DNA of 64,000 nt, taken from positions 39,939,063 to 40,003,062 of the forward strand of contig CM055102.1 in NCBI GenBank assembly GCA_029204225.1. Direction: 5' to 3'. Positions within the stretch are counted from its first letter, which is position 1; each line of letters opens with the position of its first letter. This DNA is from Diphasiastrum complanatum. Its lineage: Eukaryota > Streptophyta > Lycopodiopsida > Lycopodiales > Lycopodiaceae. Positions 10,052-23,400 of the stretch are shown piece by piece. Made by a program: the position numbers and the translations under genes. The notes below the pieces were generated by a model. The model searched no databases. It had not been told where the DNA came from and saw only the letters and a program-made list of their open reading frames with translations.

Positions 10052-13000
10052 TTAACTACATTATAAAACTAGTCCTACTCTAATTTAGCATTACTTATTA
10101 TTAATTAAGCATGTGGGCTAATTACATGTGGGACATGAAAATAAGAAGATCTGTACAATGGACCATATGAAGTTTCATTGTGCAAGCTCAATTCTAGAAA
10201 TTTTAGTGATCCACTTGCTAACTCTCATTCACGAACACCTGAATACATGCTTTTTTTACATCATTGCTATCTATAATGCAACTCATTTAAATCACAATAG
10301 TTAATCTTTTCAATGACAGGACTTCCACAAGCTCCAACTTTGGACAAACCACTTCATGAAAAATAGTCAAGTTCCTAAATTACCCTTACGAGTTTCACTT
10401 TGAATAATCAAACTAATTGCATTTGGACATCTTCACCCATTGCATTGCAAGCGCCAACTATTGCAAATCTCTATTGAATGAGAGAGTTCCCTTTGCAATC
10501 ATGTGAAGTTTTCAAATCCACCAGATTTTACTACTACGTCCTTTTTACATTCGCCTTGAGAGACTCCTCCAAGTGTCACTTAAACTTGACTAGTTTTAAC
10601 TCCAAAAAAGTGAACTATAAAATGAGAAACTTTCACCCATGTTTGACATGTACTACCATTCTCTCGCATGTGGTTGGTTTATCCCACTTCAATGTATGCC
10701 AACTAAGAGCAATCATGACACCAAAATGCAAGATAACTACACTTACTAGCTTTCTGCAATACAAACTTGGGCCTTTGAAGCATTAATCGATGGTGTATTG
10801 TAATTAAGCTCTTCAGTAACACTTGAAAACCCACTCTAGACTGTCTTGGCTACAAGCACATTTTCACAACATGAGTTGTAGATTTACAGCAGAACTTGGG
10901 CTTAATTTGGTAACACGGTCACACAATAGCAAATGTAGCACATCAATAAATCACTCACCTTTCATACTACATAATGGTGATGAGTTTATTTGAAATGCAT
11001 TTCTTCCTCAATGATGTCAACATGTTGTTCGTCAGATTTGCATACACTTCAAATTTGTTTGTTGTTGTCCACCCCCCCATTCCCCCCCTCCAGAGCCAAG
11101 GTCTTATGACAAGTTTTTGTTAAAAATATAAGCTTCAAACGTTGCTGTACAATTAAACTAGTCTTTTGTAGTTTGTTTGCACTCGACCCACTATTGACAT
11201 ATGTTAGGCCTTACTAGTTCGACGAGTGGTAGGCTACTTAGTGGACACTGTTGAGTCCATGCAACTCAGGGATTTGCCTATTTATAGTGTTTTTTCTTTG
11301 AGAGAGCGTGGGATGCTAATAGCTATGGTGATTGTGATATGATCTGAATAATGGTCTAGATTTCGTACTTAGAGTTGTATGGTGTTATAGATGTGTAAGA
11401 TCGAAAGAAGCTATTGAAATAGCTTGATTTACAAATATAGCTAGCATCGATTGTGGGAGCCTTGAGAGGACACCATACAAGAGTATAAGCAGTCCAGGTG
11501 GCAAAAGCAAAGTTTCTCTAATTTAGATTAGAGTATGTTGCTCAATGTGAAAATTTTTGCTCTAAACGAAATAAATAAATAAATAAATATATATAGATTT
11601 GTTTCGAAAAGTGGCTAGTTGAATATTTCGAAATATTGATTGAAATTTTTTCAATACTTCATCAATTGTTGATCAAAGTTGATGAATAGTTAGAGTAGAG
11701 GGTGACCTTAGTGTTGAACGGTTTTGGCAATTGGTTTCCGTTGTGTGGAGAAATTAGTGGTTGAAGAACTAGCGATGTTGGCCAAGATTTTGAAAGATGT
11801 GAAGTCACATATCTACAGTTGACAAAATTGCGCATTGTAAATTGCTACCAAGGGCATTCTATTTAGGCTAAGCAATTGCAACTATGAGAAGCACTCAGCC
11901 ATGTAGTAAAGAGTGAGCACTTCGATCATAAGTTATGGAGAAATTCTGCGAGCCAAGGTGTATGCAAGAAGAGTAATGGAACTTGTTCCATACTGGATGA
12001 TATCCAGTGTGTAAATTGCTACATGGAATTGCCCTATAACATACAATCAGTTGCCATAAGTCGTGGATAGCGGCTATCTAATTGGCATGCATAGTCTTGG
12101 GGATTAAAAGTTACCATAGCCATCATTTGTAAAGGAAAAAGGTGCAGGAGCTTGTTCGCAACCAATTTTTTTTTTCTATAGTGTACATAAGTGGGTTGCA
12201 CTTGCAAGAAGTGGGTTTTGGTGCATGGGAATTACTAACCCTTAGCTCAAGTCTCCACTCTATTCTGTGATTGAGATTCGTTAATTTGCTCGTAAAATCA
12301 AAGGCTCAAGTTGTTTGAGACCTTATTTTTCTATTTTGAGAAGTGAAAGGGACTTTTGAAGTGAGACTTATATACGCAAAAATTAGCTTGAAATGTGTTG
12401 AAAGGGCCCAACTGGTGAGACAGGGTTCGAAGGCCAATTTACTTCACTATAAAGTTTTAGTTCACAAGGCTAATTGGGCATTACTTAACACAATCTAGAG
12501 AAGACTAACTTTAGCTAGAAGAGGACTTTTGGGTTGAATATGGGCCACTTTAGAACTTATTTACATGACACATGGTGGATAGACCAACCACATTAGCCAC
12601 TCATTGATGCCAACTTTAGCAAGCAAAAGTAAGAAAGAGGTATGAAAATAACTTGACACGACGGGCAAAAGCCACAATGAATAGAGATGAAGCCTAAGCA
12701 GTATCTAGGATACATGACTGCGTAAAAGTTTGCTTACTCACAACGCCATACTCTCTGATTGATAAAGGTTTCTTAGGCCTTTAGATGTACGACATGGGGA
12801 GAATTTAATATCAACTCAAATTTCGATGGACTTGTATGTTTTTCCTGGCAAATGTAAACATACTTGACTCTCAATCTAGGCTTGAAGGATTAGGTGTACT
12901 CCAATTCTATTTGATGTAAGAGACATAAGGGCAAATACTAGCCCTTTGGTAGCTTCTTTGGCTCCACCAGCACCAAAAGTGCCCATCGAGTTCTGACAAT

Positions 13001-14215
13001 ACTCCATACCTAGTTTCTATATCCTATTACACACATAGACCAATAAGCCACCAGGTTGTGGCACGATTGGCTCCTTTGTTTTTGGTCATGACTTATCATG
13101 GCATGTCATGAAAGCACGAGGCAAAAGCTGGGTGTTAGAGGCTGCTTACATGTGACTTTTGGCCTATGATAGATGTCATTGTCTCCATGGGTTGGGAGAT
13201 TGCATTTTCATAGGTCATCATAAGTCAATCTTTCCATGTAACCGTTGGCATTGGCTTGGCTTGGTTGCCAGCAACAAGCCACAAAAGTTTTTGATCTATT
13301 GCTTCCCATCCATCTTTTGAGGGGAGGAGATGGTGTGATGAAATCACAACTACGAAAAACATTGCAATAGGTAGAAATTTGCAAAACTGGCGAAACCCTC
13401 AACCCATATGATGTGCAAAGCAGCCCCTCACCCCATGGTAAGTTTGGGAGAATGCTTGGGTACATGTAAAGTATCTCCCACCCTCTCTTAACATCATTTT
13501 CAAGGGACCAGAGGCTTACATCCAAGTGCCAAGTTTAAATCATGTATCCTTAACCTCAAGTAAGAGACGAGAGACCAAGGCATCTCGCCTAAGAGCGAAA
13601 TAGAGGTTCCACATACATATACTCTCACCCTAATTTCAATAAACTCTGTCACCCTAATTTCATGTGCAAATTTATATTCATCATGATGTAGCACGTGGCT
13701 CATATACATTTGGTTCAAGTTGGTACTCCCAATGTTGCTTTATGCCTCTAACATTTTGCATTTAATAAGGATGTCTAGTGAAGTAATAAATAATCTCAAA
13801 GTATAATACATTGAATAAAAGGAGGGAGAGAAAGAGAGAGAGAGAGGGGGAGTAAAAGCCAAAAAGTGAGAAAGGAAGCAAGAGCGCGAGCGAGCGAGAG
13901 TGAGCAAGCATATGCGTAATTGGGTGGTAGATGGGTGTTGGAAACAGCTGATTTGATGCAAAGCCATAGCCATAATCCACCCAACATAACTGACAAGGAA
14001 AAGAAGAAGAAGGAGGAGCACCCACAAGAGGTAAGATAGATCAGCAATGAAAATGTGAAAAAGAGCAAGGACAAGAGTGTGGTTGGTCATTGTGTGATGC
14101 GCGCATTGCATGATACAATCTGAAGATTCAATAGAAAGGTAGCACTTATTCTGCTCACACTTTGGCTTTGCAAATTGGTTCCTCTTTCCAGCATTAGCTG
14201 GAAATTTGGCACAGC
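10052..14215. other. Intergenic stretch upstream of the UBA gene
   Basis: No coding sequence, structural RNA or transposon protein is recognisable in over 4 kb. ORFs up to about 120 codons exist but have no family-like motifs. The last 400 bases should contain the promoter and 5' UTR of the gene starting at 14216. Confidence 0.4.
13821..13904 (+). promoter_or_regulatory. GA-rich tract upstream of the UBA gene
   Basis: A purine run (GGAGGGAGAG...GAGAGGGGGAG, 13821-13851) and a GCGAGCGAGCGAG stretch (about 13886-13898) lie 310-400 bases before the first ATG. GA/CT-rich tracts are common near plant transcription starts. No clear TATA box pairs with it, so its role here is only suggested. Confidence 0.3.
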
Positions 14216-14404
14216 ATGTCTAGTCCTCTCGTGGACTACGCCTCTGAAGAAGAAGAGGTAAAGAGGACAATGTTTAAGTCGAGTGAAAGAAGCAGGGATA
14301 GAGGAAAAGCAATCATGAAAGAGTGCAAACAATTCCTACTCGACAAGGTGAAAAAAGAGGCAGACTGTGAAAAGGCCTCATGTTCATACGTGAGAGATGA
14401 ACAG
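14216..14404 (+). CDS. UBA gene exon 1 (start codon)
   Basis: This exon has 63 codons from ATG 14216 to the donor CAG|GTATGC. It is highly charged (EEEE, then K/R-rich) with a predicted helical stretch '[16 protein letters not shown]'. It ends in phase 0, matching exon 2. An earlier in-frame start is not apparent. The product segment matches no domain I know. Confidence 0.55.
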
Positions 14405-17400
14405 GTATGCCTTTAGTGACCGAGAACCCGCATAATCTACAAGTATATACCTAGCTAGCTAATGATAAAAGCTGTGTTAGATCTCATACTCTACAGAGAA
14501 CTAACAAGCCAACAACAAGTCCAAGGAAGTGGCAGAGTTGGTTAAGATGAGGCTTCAGATTCCCTTTTAAGTATTTTATCACTGAATTATAAGCCGAGCC
14601 AACGCATAACAGCTGAGCTCACAAAACGCTAATGAAAGTAAGATGTATGTGAAAGCTAATGAATCTTCACCTAGCTTACAAGCTGCAAAAGTGAATCAAG
14701 ATTGAGCTGACACTTACGGAACAAGTTACAAATTCAACAGACCACCAATATGGGTTCAATCTGAACCTTCAAAGAATACATGAGGTTTTTCTTTATCGGA
14801 GGTGGGTTTCCATATCCAGAAAGTTTGTTTTCCTATCTGTCAGTTATTACAAAAATGGCTGTGAGTAACTGAAGATGTACCAGCTTGTGCAATCTACATA
14901 ATGTTCTATTCTTGAAGATCAGAGCAGGATAGTGATTTTTAGATAGATTTGAACTGCCTTCTTCATGTTTTTAGTTTTAACCGCTAAACTTCTTAGACTT
15001 GAATGACAGTCAAAGGCTGTAACAAAAACACATCAAGTACTATCTTTAAGAAGTACATTTAGATTATTTTGATGCAAGTAAGGACCTAGAAGGGTCATTT
15101 TACCGAAGTGATTATTGCTCAATGCCACATCAGCCACTTGCTACTGTTCCAATTTTGGCTTTGGCAAATATGAAAAGCAGGATCTAAACACCCTGTTTAG
15201 ATTCCGGTAGAAGAGACTTGCAAACGTTGTGTGTGTTTTCAATTAATATTCGTGACAACCGATAAGGACATAGTTTAGTGTCTTATTTTCTTTAACATCT
15301 TTCCTGCACGATTTGGGTAGAAGACGACGACTAACAAATCTAAAGTTGCCGACTTCTGCTTCATTTTCAAACCTCGTGTACAGAAATATGTATATAATGA
15401 TTTATCATTGATGTCTCTATCAATAATCAATGCAAAGAAGGCAGTTGAATCCATTTCTCTTATGCTCTATTATGTTATGCAGTAGGCATAAGTTGAACAA
15501 TCTTCAAAACTATCAATGTATGTATGATACACTTAACTTTCCATTGACAGCCAAAGATTTTCTACTATGGAAAAAATTCATTCACGTCTCATTATCCTTC
15601 ACTGTTGTGCTGTACCATCTGCACTAACTGGACTAACAAAGTGAATCCCTAATAAGGAAATATACAACTAGGTTTATTCCAATGTTTACTTCTCTTATCT
15701 GCTCTTTCTAATGCAAAGTCATGATGTTTTGAAGATTGGTACTTTGTGTTTACTTCAAGTTTTCAAGTTGCTACTTACAGCATATGTATTCTTCACACAG
15801 GTGCTATCATCAGATACCTCACTTTTGCCTACATTGCAAGCGATGGGATTCTCTGCTGAGGATGCCAGAGAGGCCATAGTTGCTTGTGGTATGCATGTGG
15901 CTTTTCGAGCTTACTGTAAAAACAATCTATGACTCAAGCATGACAAGAACAGCTTATCTAATCTTAGGCTTGGTTTGATAAAGTCCTTATAGTGAATGCA
16001 CTTTTTCTTTCTGACCTTTGAACGTGAAAGACTCAAGCATGACAAGAACAGCTTATCTAATCTTAGGCTTGGTTTGATAAAGTCCTTGTAGTGAAGGTGC
16101 TTTTTTTGAACGTTAAGGACAAGCAAGCATTTCTTGTGAAATACAGGAACTGCGGAGGTTGATGATTTAGTCAATCACATCCTTGCTCGACAGGTATTTC
16201 TAGGCTTATTATTTCTGATACCAAAACTGAAACAAAATATGCCTGATGCGGGTAGATCTGACATGTGCCAATTGGTAGCATGAAATGGCTTTGTTGGAAG
16301 AGGAAAAACACGCCAATGATGAGGAGGGTCTGACTGCCTCAACCGAATCTGATAATGTCAACATGGATGAGATCTCTTCATCTTCAGGGTCAGATCTGGT
16401 AAGCAAAGCTTTATTCCTTGGTCCTTTGGATTACTTGTGGGCCAGTTCTGGGTAAGAACAATTTTCCATATCAAGCCACCATTTGACTTTTTAACAATGC
16501 AGTTATTCCAGATAACTGTGAATCAAAGTATAGATAGCACTGCTGTACGTGTTCGAAAATCCTTGTATTAAGAGTCATTTGCTGCTGTAACTCTTCATAT
16601 CCTTTGTTGTCTTGTCTCGTAATTAGTGGGGTGCATTGTTCTTTGATGCTAAAGTTACTTTGGATGCAATAACACTGTCAAACCTGAGTAGCGTGACAAT
16701 TTCGCAACAATAGATGCTGAAACTTTATGCCTATAGATGCTATTTCATGTACAAATTGTACTAATCTATTAAGTTGTGATTGAGAAATTTGTAAAATTCA
16801 ATAGCTAGCTGGTGAGAAGACACCCTAAGCTGTCCCAGTGTGAATCTGAGGCAATGTGATAGTCCTGAATCCAAGTAGCGTGGCAGGACTGGGATTCCTC
16901 TTGCATCCAGCTTCAGAAAATGGGTCCGGTAGAAAGCTGGCTTAACCCCTAACTGGCGACTCCAAGTTTGCTCCAGATATGCTCGATAGAGAAATCGTCT
17001 GATATACTGATGAGTGCCCGAGGGAAGCTCTGTGTTGGAGATACCAAACGACTCAAGTAGGAGGTGAGATGCCTGAGAGAACCATGATAATCTATAGCCA
17101 TGATTATGAAGATAATGTGAGGAATCTGTATGTATCGTCTATCTATCTCTGGCAATGCCTGTACCCTCTGAATATAGATAATGACCTGAAGAGCTGCCTC
17201 GATTTGTATAGGTGGAACTGCAGGTATAAGACATACCTAGGGGTAGTAGTTGTGTCAGTCAAATCAATAATGGCTTGAAGTGATGAGAGCTCTCAATGAT
17301 GTTTCGAAATAGGCAAAATATCTTTTTAGCAAGGTGAGCTATGGTGATTTGGGATGCCATGATTGCTTTCTAACGAGTTGATGAGTGATGTCGGAGTAGT

Positions 17401-20400
17401 CGTTAGGCTCGATGAACATAGTCTTGTGTTTCATGGTTGGGTGGAGAGCTTCATGCCTAGTATTTCAGTGGATTTAATTAGTTGGTTGGACCTAGGCAAG
17501 CGTGATCATGGGTGGATATCACATTGACTATAGGAATCGTGCATACGATATTCTAGAAGTGGATTCAATCACTTAGTTGGACCTAGGCAAGCATGATCGT
17601 GGGTGGATATCACATTGTAGCAATGTGGAAATTGAATATCGACAATCATAGAAATTGTTCTCTCAATAGGATTACATAAAGGATCATACTAGCTGTCAAA
17701 AGTACCCATATACTGCATAATCTATGATTAAGAAGCTATTGCAAACCAATATTGATGCAAATATCAACTTGATGCCATTGTGAGATCCAAAGTTCAAACC
17801 ATCATAGGAGGAGAACTCTCATTGCAAAAGGAATTATAGTATCGTAGCCCTTACTGTAAGGAAACATGGTATCAGAGCTTGTGTTTCAGGTTATGAAGGA
17901 GGAAATCAGATCTATCAATGATTTGGTGAAGATATCAAGTCTAGAGCATGCTAGAGAGGATTCTACACCAAAATCGGATTTTTTGCTTTTGTAGATTGGA
18001 TCTTTTGTAGATCTGAATGGAACTGTTATTCTTCGTGATAATCAGCTACAATTTTGATGTATATTGTGTTATAACCAAGACATTCAGATGTGCCTTTGCC
18101 AGAGTTGTAGAAACCAAAAGATGAGCTAAACCAATGGGCCAATTTTTGAATTTGTAATAGCTTTGAACTCTCATTGAGCAGTTGCAATATTTATTATACA
18201 TCTTGTTTCATGACAAGGAATACTAAGATCCACCAAGAGTCTGACTTTACAACAAATATCAAAATATTCCCAATCTAAATTTGCAATATCTTGACTTCTA
18301 GATGGTCAAAATGGACTGTTATTGGATCTTAATGATCATATAAACGCATAAAGCAAGGAGATTCAATAATAATTTAAAACAAACAAATATTAGCAGTGGA
18401 AAAATACCCCTTTGACGAAAAATTCAAGTTGATGATACAATATCGATCAATGTTTTTTCTATTTCTATAGATGTGTCTCAATTTCACAACCTTAAAAATG
18501 TAGTGACTTTCCAACTTTTGTCACCAAAAAAAGAAAAGAAAAAATATTAACTTTGACCAAAACTAGAAAATAGAGTTTTTCCAGAAAAAACTTGCTTTGC
18601 TGATTGTTTTTTAAAACATCACCTCCCTTGCAGTGACTTGATGCATGGAACCTGATGAAATTATCAAAGCAAAATTTAACCTTTTTAAAAAAATTCATGG
18701 CCAAAAATCAAAATTTGAGATTTCCGCTCCCCCCCAAAAAGAAAACTGGACAAAGTTCTCGCACCCACTAAATTTTGTTGGACAAAATGCTCTAGTGGAA
18801 ACTTATGAGCAAAATAGGAAAAAAGCACTTACCTAATGAGAAATCAATGCTCAATGATCAATAAATAACTGCAAACTGAGATCAAACAAAGAATACTAAC
18901 AAAGAAGTGAAAATTTCAGCATTGCTTTGCTGATTCACTTTCACATTGATTTTCCACCAGCAATTAGGAGAATCAACTGGCTGGTTTCCAAGGGATTCAA
19001 GGATTCAGGCGACAACAGTGGCTGCGTTTTCCATCAAGAAACTAAGTATCCCAAACAAACAATTTGACCTTAAGAGAAAAATGCATTGTGGAAAGTAGAA
19101 GTTGCACAGTGGCAAGAGTGTGTAGTGTGTCAATTGATTCTATCTACATCAAGTTATTGCAAAGTGAGATTTTCGCTTAAAGCAAGGATAGATCATCATT
19201 ATGTTACAATGATATTTTCTACTTGCAATCAAAGTGGATCTCATCTTCTCTAGCCGTGAGCCTTTTTCAGGATTCAGTTGTCTTTTATCATGCTTTACTG
19301 TGCATTTTAAAATGCACATAAGCCACATATCATACTATTTATGGTTTTGAAGCTATGACATTGGCAATGCTTGTTGGCTATCCATTGGCATCTATTGAAG
19401 GTTATCATGCATCAAATTTCAGTTGTTTTGCTTGTTTTTTGTCTTGAAAAGGCACGAATCCAACCAATAGCACTGCAGTTGGATACATTAGAGCATTAGA
19501 GATCAACTTATCATGAATATGTTGTCGTTCTTCAATACAATTTTGTGTTAGGCACCCTTGGAGAGCTTTTTAATTGTATACTCTTGTCGCCAGACAATAT
19601 AGTTCAGAAGAGAGGCAAACACGTTTAGATGATAGTACAACAAAATTGATCCAGATTTTGGTACACAATAATTGGAAGGATTTTATCTTTTGTCAACGCT
19701 TTAAAATATGGAACGCTTATGCTATGTGACAATATGGCAGGAAAGTCTTATTAATGTTGGCTGAATGTCTGGATAATATCAATAAAATGTCCTAGTGATA
19801 GACTATGTTCTTCCTCTTAAATCTGATTATATTGAGGCTGATTTCCCTAAAAGGATCTTCACTATCCAAACCCAAATTTTGGTAGAAAATTGAAGTTTGA
19901 GAGCAAAGTAACAAGCGCATAAAGAGATTACCTTCTCATCCTTTGTGATTCTCAGCCATATGAATTGATTATTCTTGTCTTTTTTTGCAAGCTTGATATA
20001 CTTCTCGAGAGAGTTATGAATGTAATAAGCAACCCCACCATCACCTCTTTCTCTATGACCTTTTTATTTTGTATAGAATAGGGGGTGAAACTTCTTAAAA
20101 ATTGGCAAATGGAGAAGTCTCATGTTCCGATGTCTCCGCAAAAAGTATCATGCCTTTACCTTGTGTTGTTTCACTCAAACTGACCTTTGCCCATGGAAAA
20201 CCATTGCAGTTCAGTTTTTGGTCCCATAGACCACCTCATCGTATTTGATAGGAGGAACATCCTTTCAAACTCCCTTACTATGACGTAAAGCATCTCGTTT
20301 GCCTTCCAATCTCCATGATTTCACCTTTGCCCGTTCATGTCAAACTTCTGCTTGTTGAGTAGGTGTAAGGTCTTTAGCCACATCAACTTGAGTGCCACGT

Positions 20401-23400
20401 AACTTACTTGTATTTTGTATTATGAACTCCCTTGCCGTTGTTGAGCTTTATTGGCAACCACTTTTCCTAGTCAATACTCTTTGATGCTTTCTTTTACAAG
20501 CCCCATCTTGTCAAACAAAAAGTCCAAAATGGATTTCCTGTTCAGGTAAATCTTTTGAAGATTTGAAGATGACTTCAAGATTTCCTAATCTTCTTTCACT
20601 GGAGTGGAGACCTCTCTAAAAAGATAAAGTTTGTCCAGTCCCCGAACTTCCAACAAAGAGCCTCTTACCTTATCCGTCCAATTGGACGTTTCTTTCATAT
20701 GTTTAGGAACCTGTGATTGTAGTTGGTCAAACTTGGTATATATATATCATAGATGCATGACGCGTTCTGGAACGTGGAACGCGTTCCGGAAATTTGCCCG
20801 GAATGCTGTCCAGGAACACTTGTTTTTTTTTGGCAATATGGGTGTCATATTGCTCCATTTTTTGTGGGGAATCCAAATATAATTTTTCAAATTTTTTTAT
20901 GCACTGTGGAAGCAAGATTTTGTTGAATACTAAGTGTTCATGGTTCACTACATCCATAGAATTTAGTGTACGGTTCACCACGGTTTTGAGAAACGTACGG
21001 TTCACTACATTTTTGGCCAGAACCGTGGTGAACCGTACAATTAATTAATTTTTTTTTAAGTTTCCCACCAAAAACAGCCCAAAAAAATTCTAAAAAAATG
21101 CCAATAAAAACTAGAAATCTGTGTCTGTGTCTGTCCAAATCTGTCCAAATCTGTGTCTGTTATGGATCAGGTCCAAATCTGTCTGTGTGGATCAGGTCCT
21201 ATTTTGGACCAAAAATTCTATTATGGATAAGGTCCTATTTGTCTGTCCAAATCTATTATGGATCAGGTCCAAATCTGGTAATTAATTAATTAAATAATTA
21301 TATAGAGGAACCGTACCACGGTTCACCCCACGGTTCCTAAGACCGTGGGTTCTATGACTACATCACTGATTCTTGATGTGTTGATTAACTGATTCACTGA
21401 TGAATGCATTAAAAGTCTACAGCGACATTATCAACATTTGGGAATATTGACCTCAATGAAATAGACTGTGCTCTCTCTGACTCTGTGCTAGCATGATACA
21501 GGGACTCCCTCTCTGATAATGAGGCTGATGTCGGTGGTGTTGATGCCTTGGCTCTGTGTCGGCGTGTGCCACTACTCACGTCTCTGCCTCTGCCTCTCTC
21601 CCTAGCCTGCCTCTCTGGAGCCTGATTATCTTCTTGTTTCGGAAGTCTTGGTTCAGCCACGTTTGATATCCAGTTCCCGACGGGGGTGTGTGGGGGGGGG
21701 GCTTGCCCCCCCACTTGTGTCGTCGGGGGAAGAGAATTTTTTTGACAAATGTCTTTTAAAATGTCGTAATTTCATAGTTGATTTGGACCTTCGCAGATCT
21801 GACAGTACATTTTGGTTTTATACTATTTTGATTGGTTTTTTAAATGTGTTGCGAATTTTTTTAAAACTTAAAAAGATTTCGGGTTAATGGCATAAAAACA
21901 ACTTCAAACAAGTGCCTCCGCGTCCGGCGTCCGGACCCGGACGCGTCCAACCCCCAGACGCGAGGTCGGACACCTCCACATTTTATTTATTTTCTTACCA
22001 TTAAATATCACTTATAAAAAAAAAAAAAAAAGCGGACGCGTCCGGACCCCCGGACGTGGCGTGTTCGGACGCACCGTCCGCTACCTTATATATAAAACCA
22101 TCATAGGTCCCGCGGATCCCGGTACCGCGGGACCGTATTGGTACCGTACCGCACTACCATGTTGGTACCGCGGTACCATAATATAATATATTATTTATTA
22201 TTTAATATTTTTAAAATTTTTTTTAACCTAAACTTCCCGCCCCCCTCGCATTTTATCAGAAATTTTTTTGCGCCCTCCTCCGCCCTGTTATCGCTACTGT
22301 TTCCGCCTGCCTGCCTTCGATTCCTTGCGTCGCCCTTTGCCCACGCAATGCCCTGCCTTGCATTTGACTTGCTTCGCCCTGCCTTCGCCCATTTTCAGCG
22401 TCTCTCCAACAGTGTACCCTGTTGTTTTTTTTCCAACGTTCCATCCTTGCAGCTTTAGCTTCATCTGCATTTTGTCCCTAGTTTTCTCCATCGCAATGGT
22501 GCAATCCGACCTTTCCGGTCTGTGGGACGAGTTTGACATTGTCAGGCGGGTTGCCGACAAGGCCAACAAAACCGGTCAAAAGATCGTGCGCTGCCGATAC
22601 TGTCTCGTCGAGCTTGCTGCATCCCTCACTCGCCTTAAAGGCCATCTGCACGGTGCACGCGCCAAAAATGGTGCCACCTTGAATGCTGCCCCTTGTGGCA
22701 GCATGATCGTCCCCGACAGGCAGCGACTACTGGACACCTACGGGCCACGGCTCGTGGCGGGGGAGAACACCATTTCGGAGGGCATCATCCGATTTTGCAC
22801 CGCTCCTTATGTGGCTGACCCAGAGTTGCTGCCTGCTTGGCTGGCATGCACGAGGAGAGGGAGTGCATCTTCGTCCAGTCCCTTTTGCCCCTCATCCCCC
22901 TCAGACAGTTCCGCCTCACGCACCCCCATCTGCTCAGATTTCGGTGGATCCCGTCCCATCGCGTCCGCCAGTTGCCACTGCGGTTCCACCTCCACGTCCT
23001 GTTGCTCGCACGCCCCCGGTTTATGACTTTCTCATGGACTCTCCGCCACCCGAGCAGGCCCAGGATGCTACTGCTGAGGCCTTCGAGGATGTGGAAGAGA
23101 TCCTTTCTTTCTGCCCTTCCCATCCGGATGACCTCCTCAGCCAGCAGTTTTCGTATCCCATGCCAGATGTTGCCCCTCCACCAGTGCACCCCACCTATGC
23201 TGTTGCACCCATCCCTGCCAGTGCATCCCACCCTCCCCATTCCACGTCTACAGCCCATGCATCCACCAGTGCCCAGCCTGTCGCGTCATCGTCCATTCCC
23301 GTCACGGTTGGTGCACCGTGCTGGAGGTCCACCACCCGTCGCCCACCAGGGAGAGCCCTTGTGCAGCAGACCATTCGCGGCGCGTATCCCATGCCAGTTG

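Noticed and set aside
10478-10786. 102-codon ORF upstream of the UBA gene
   Set aside because: No recognisable domain, AT-rich composition as in surrounding DNA; likely chance.
13740-14111. Leucine/serine-rich minus-strand ORFs near the gene start
   Set aside because: Antisense of the GA-rich tract; composition-driven.
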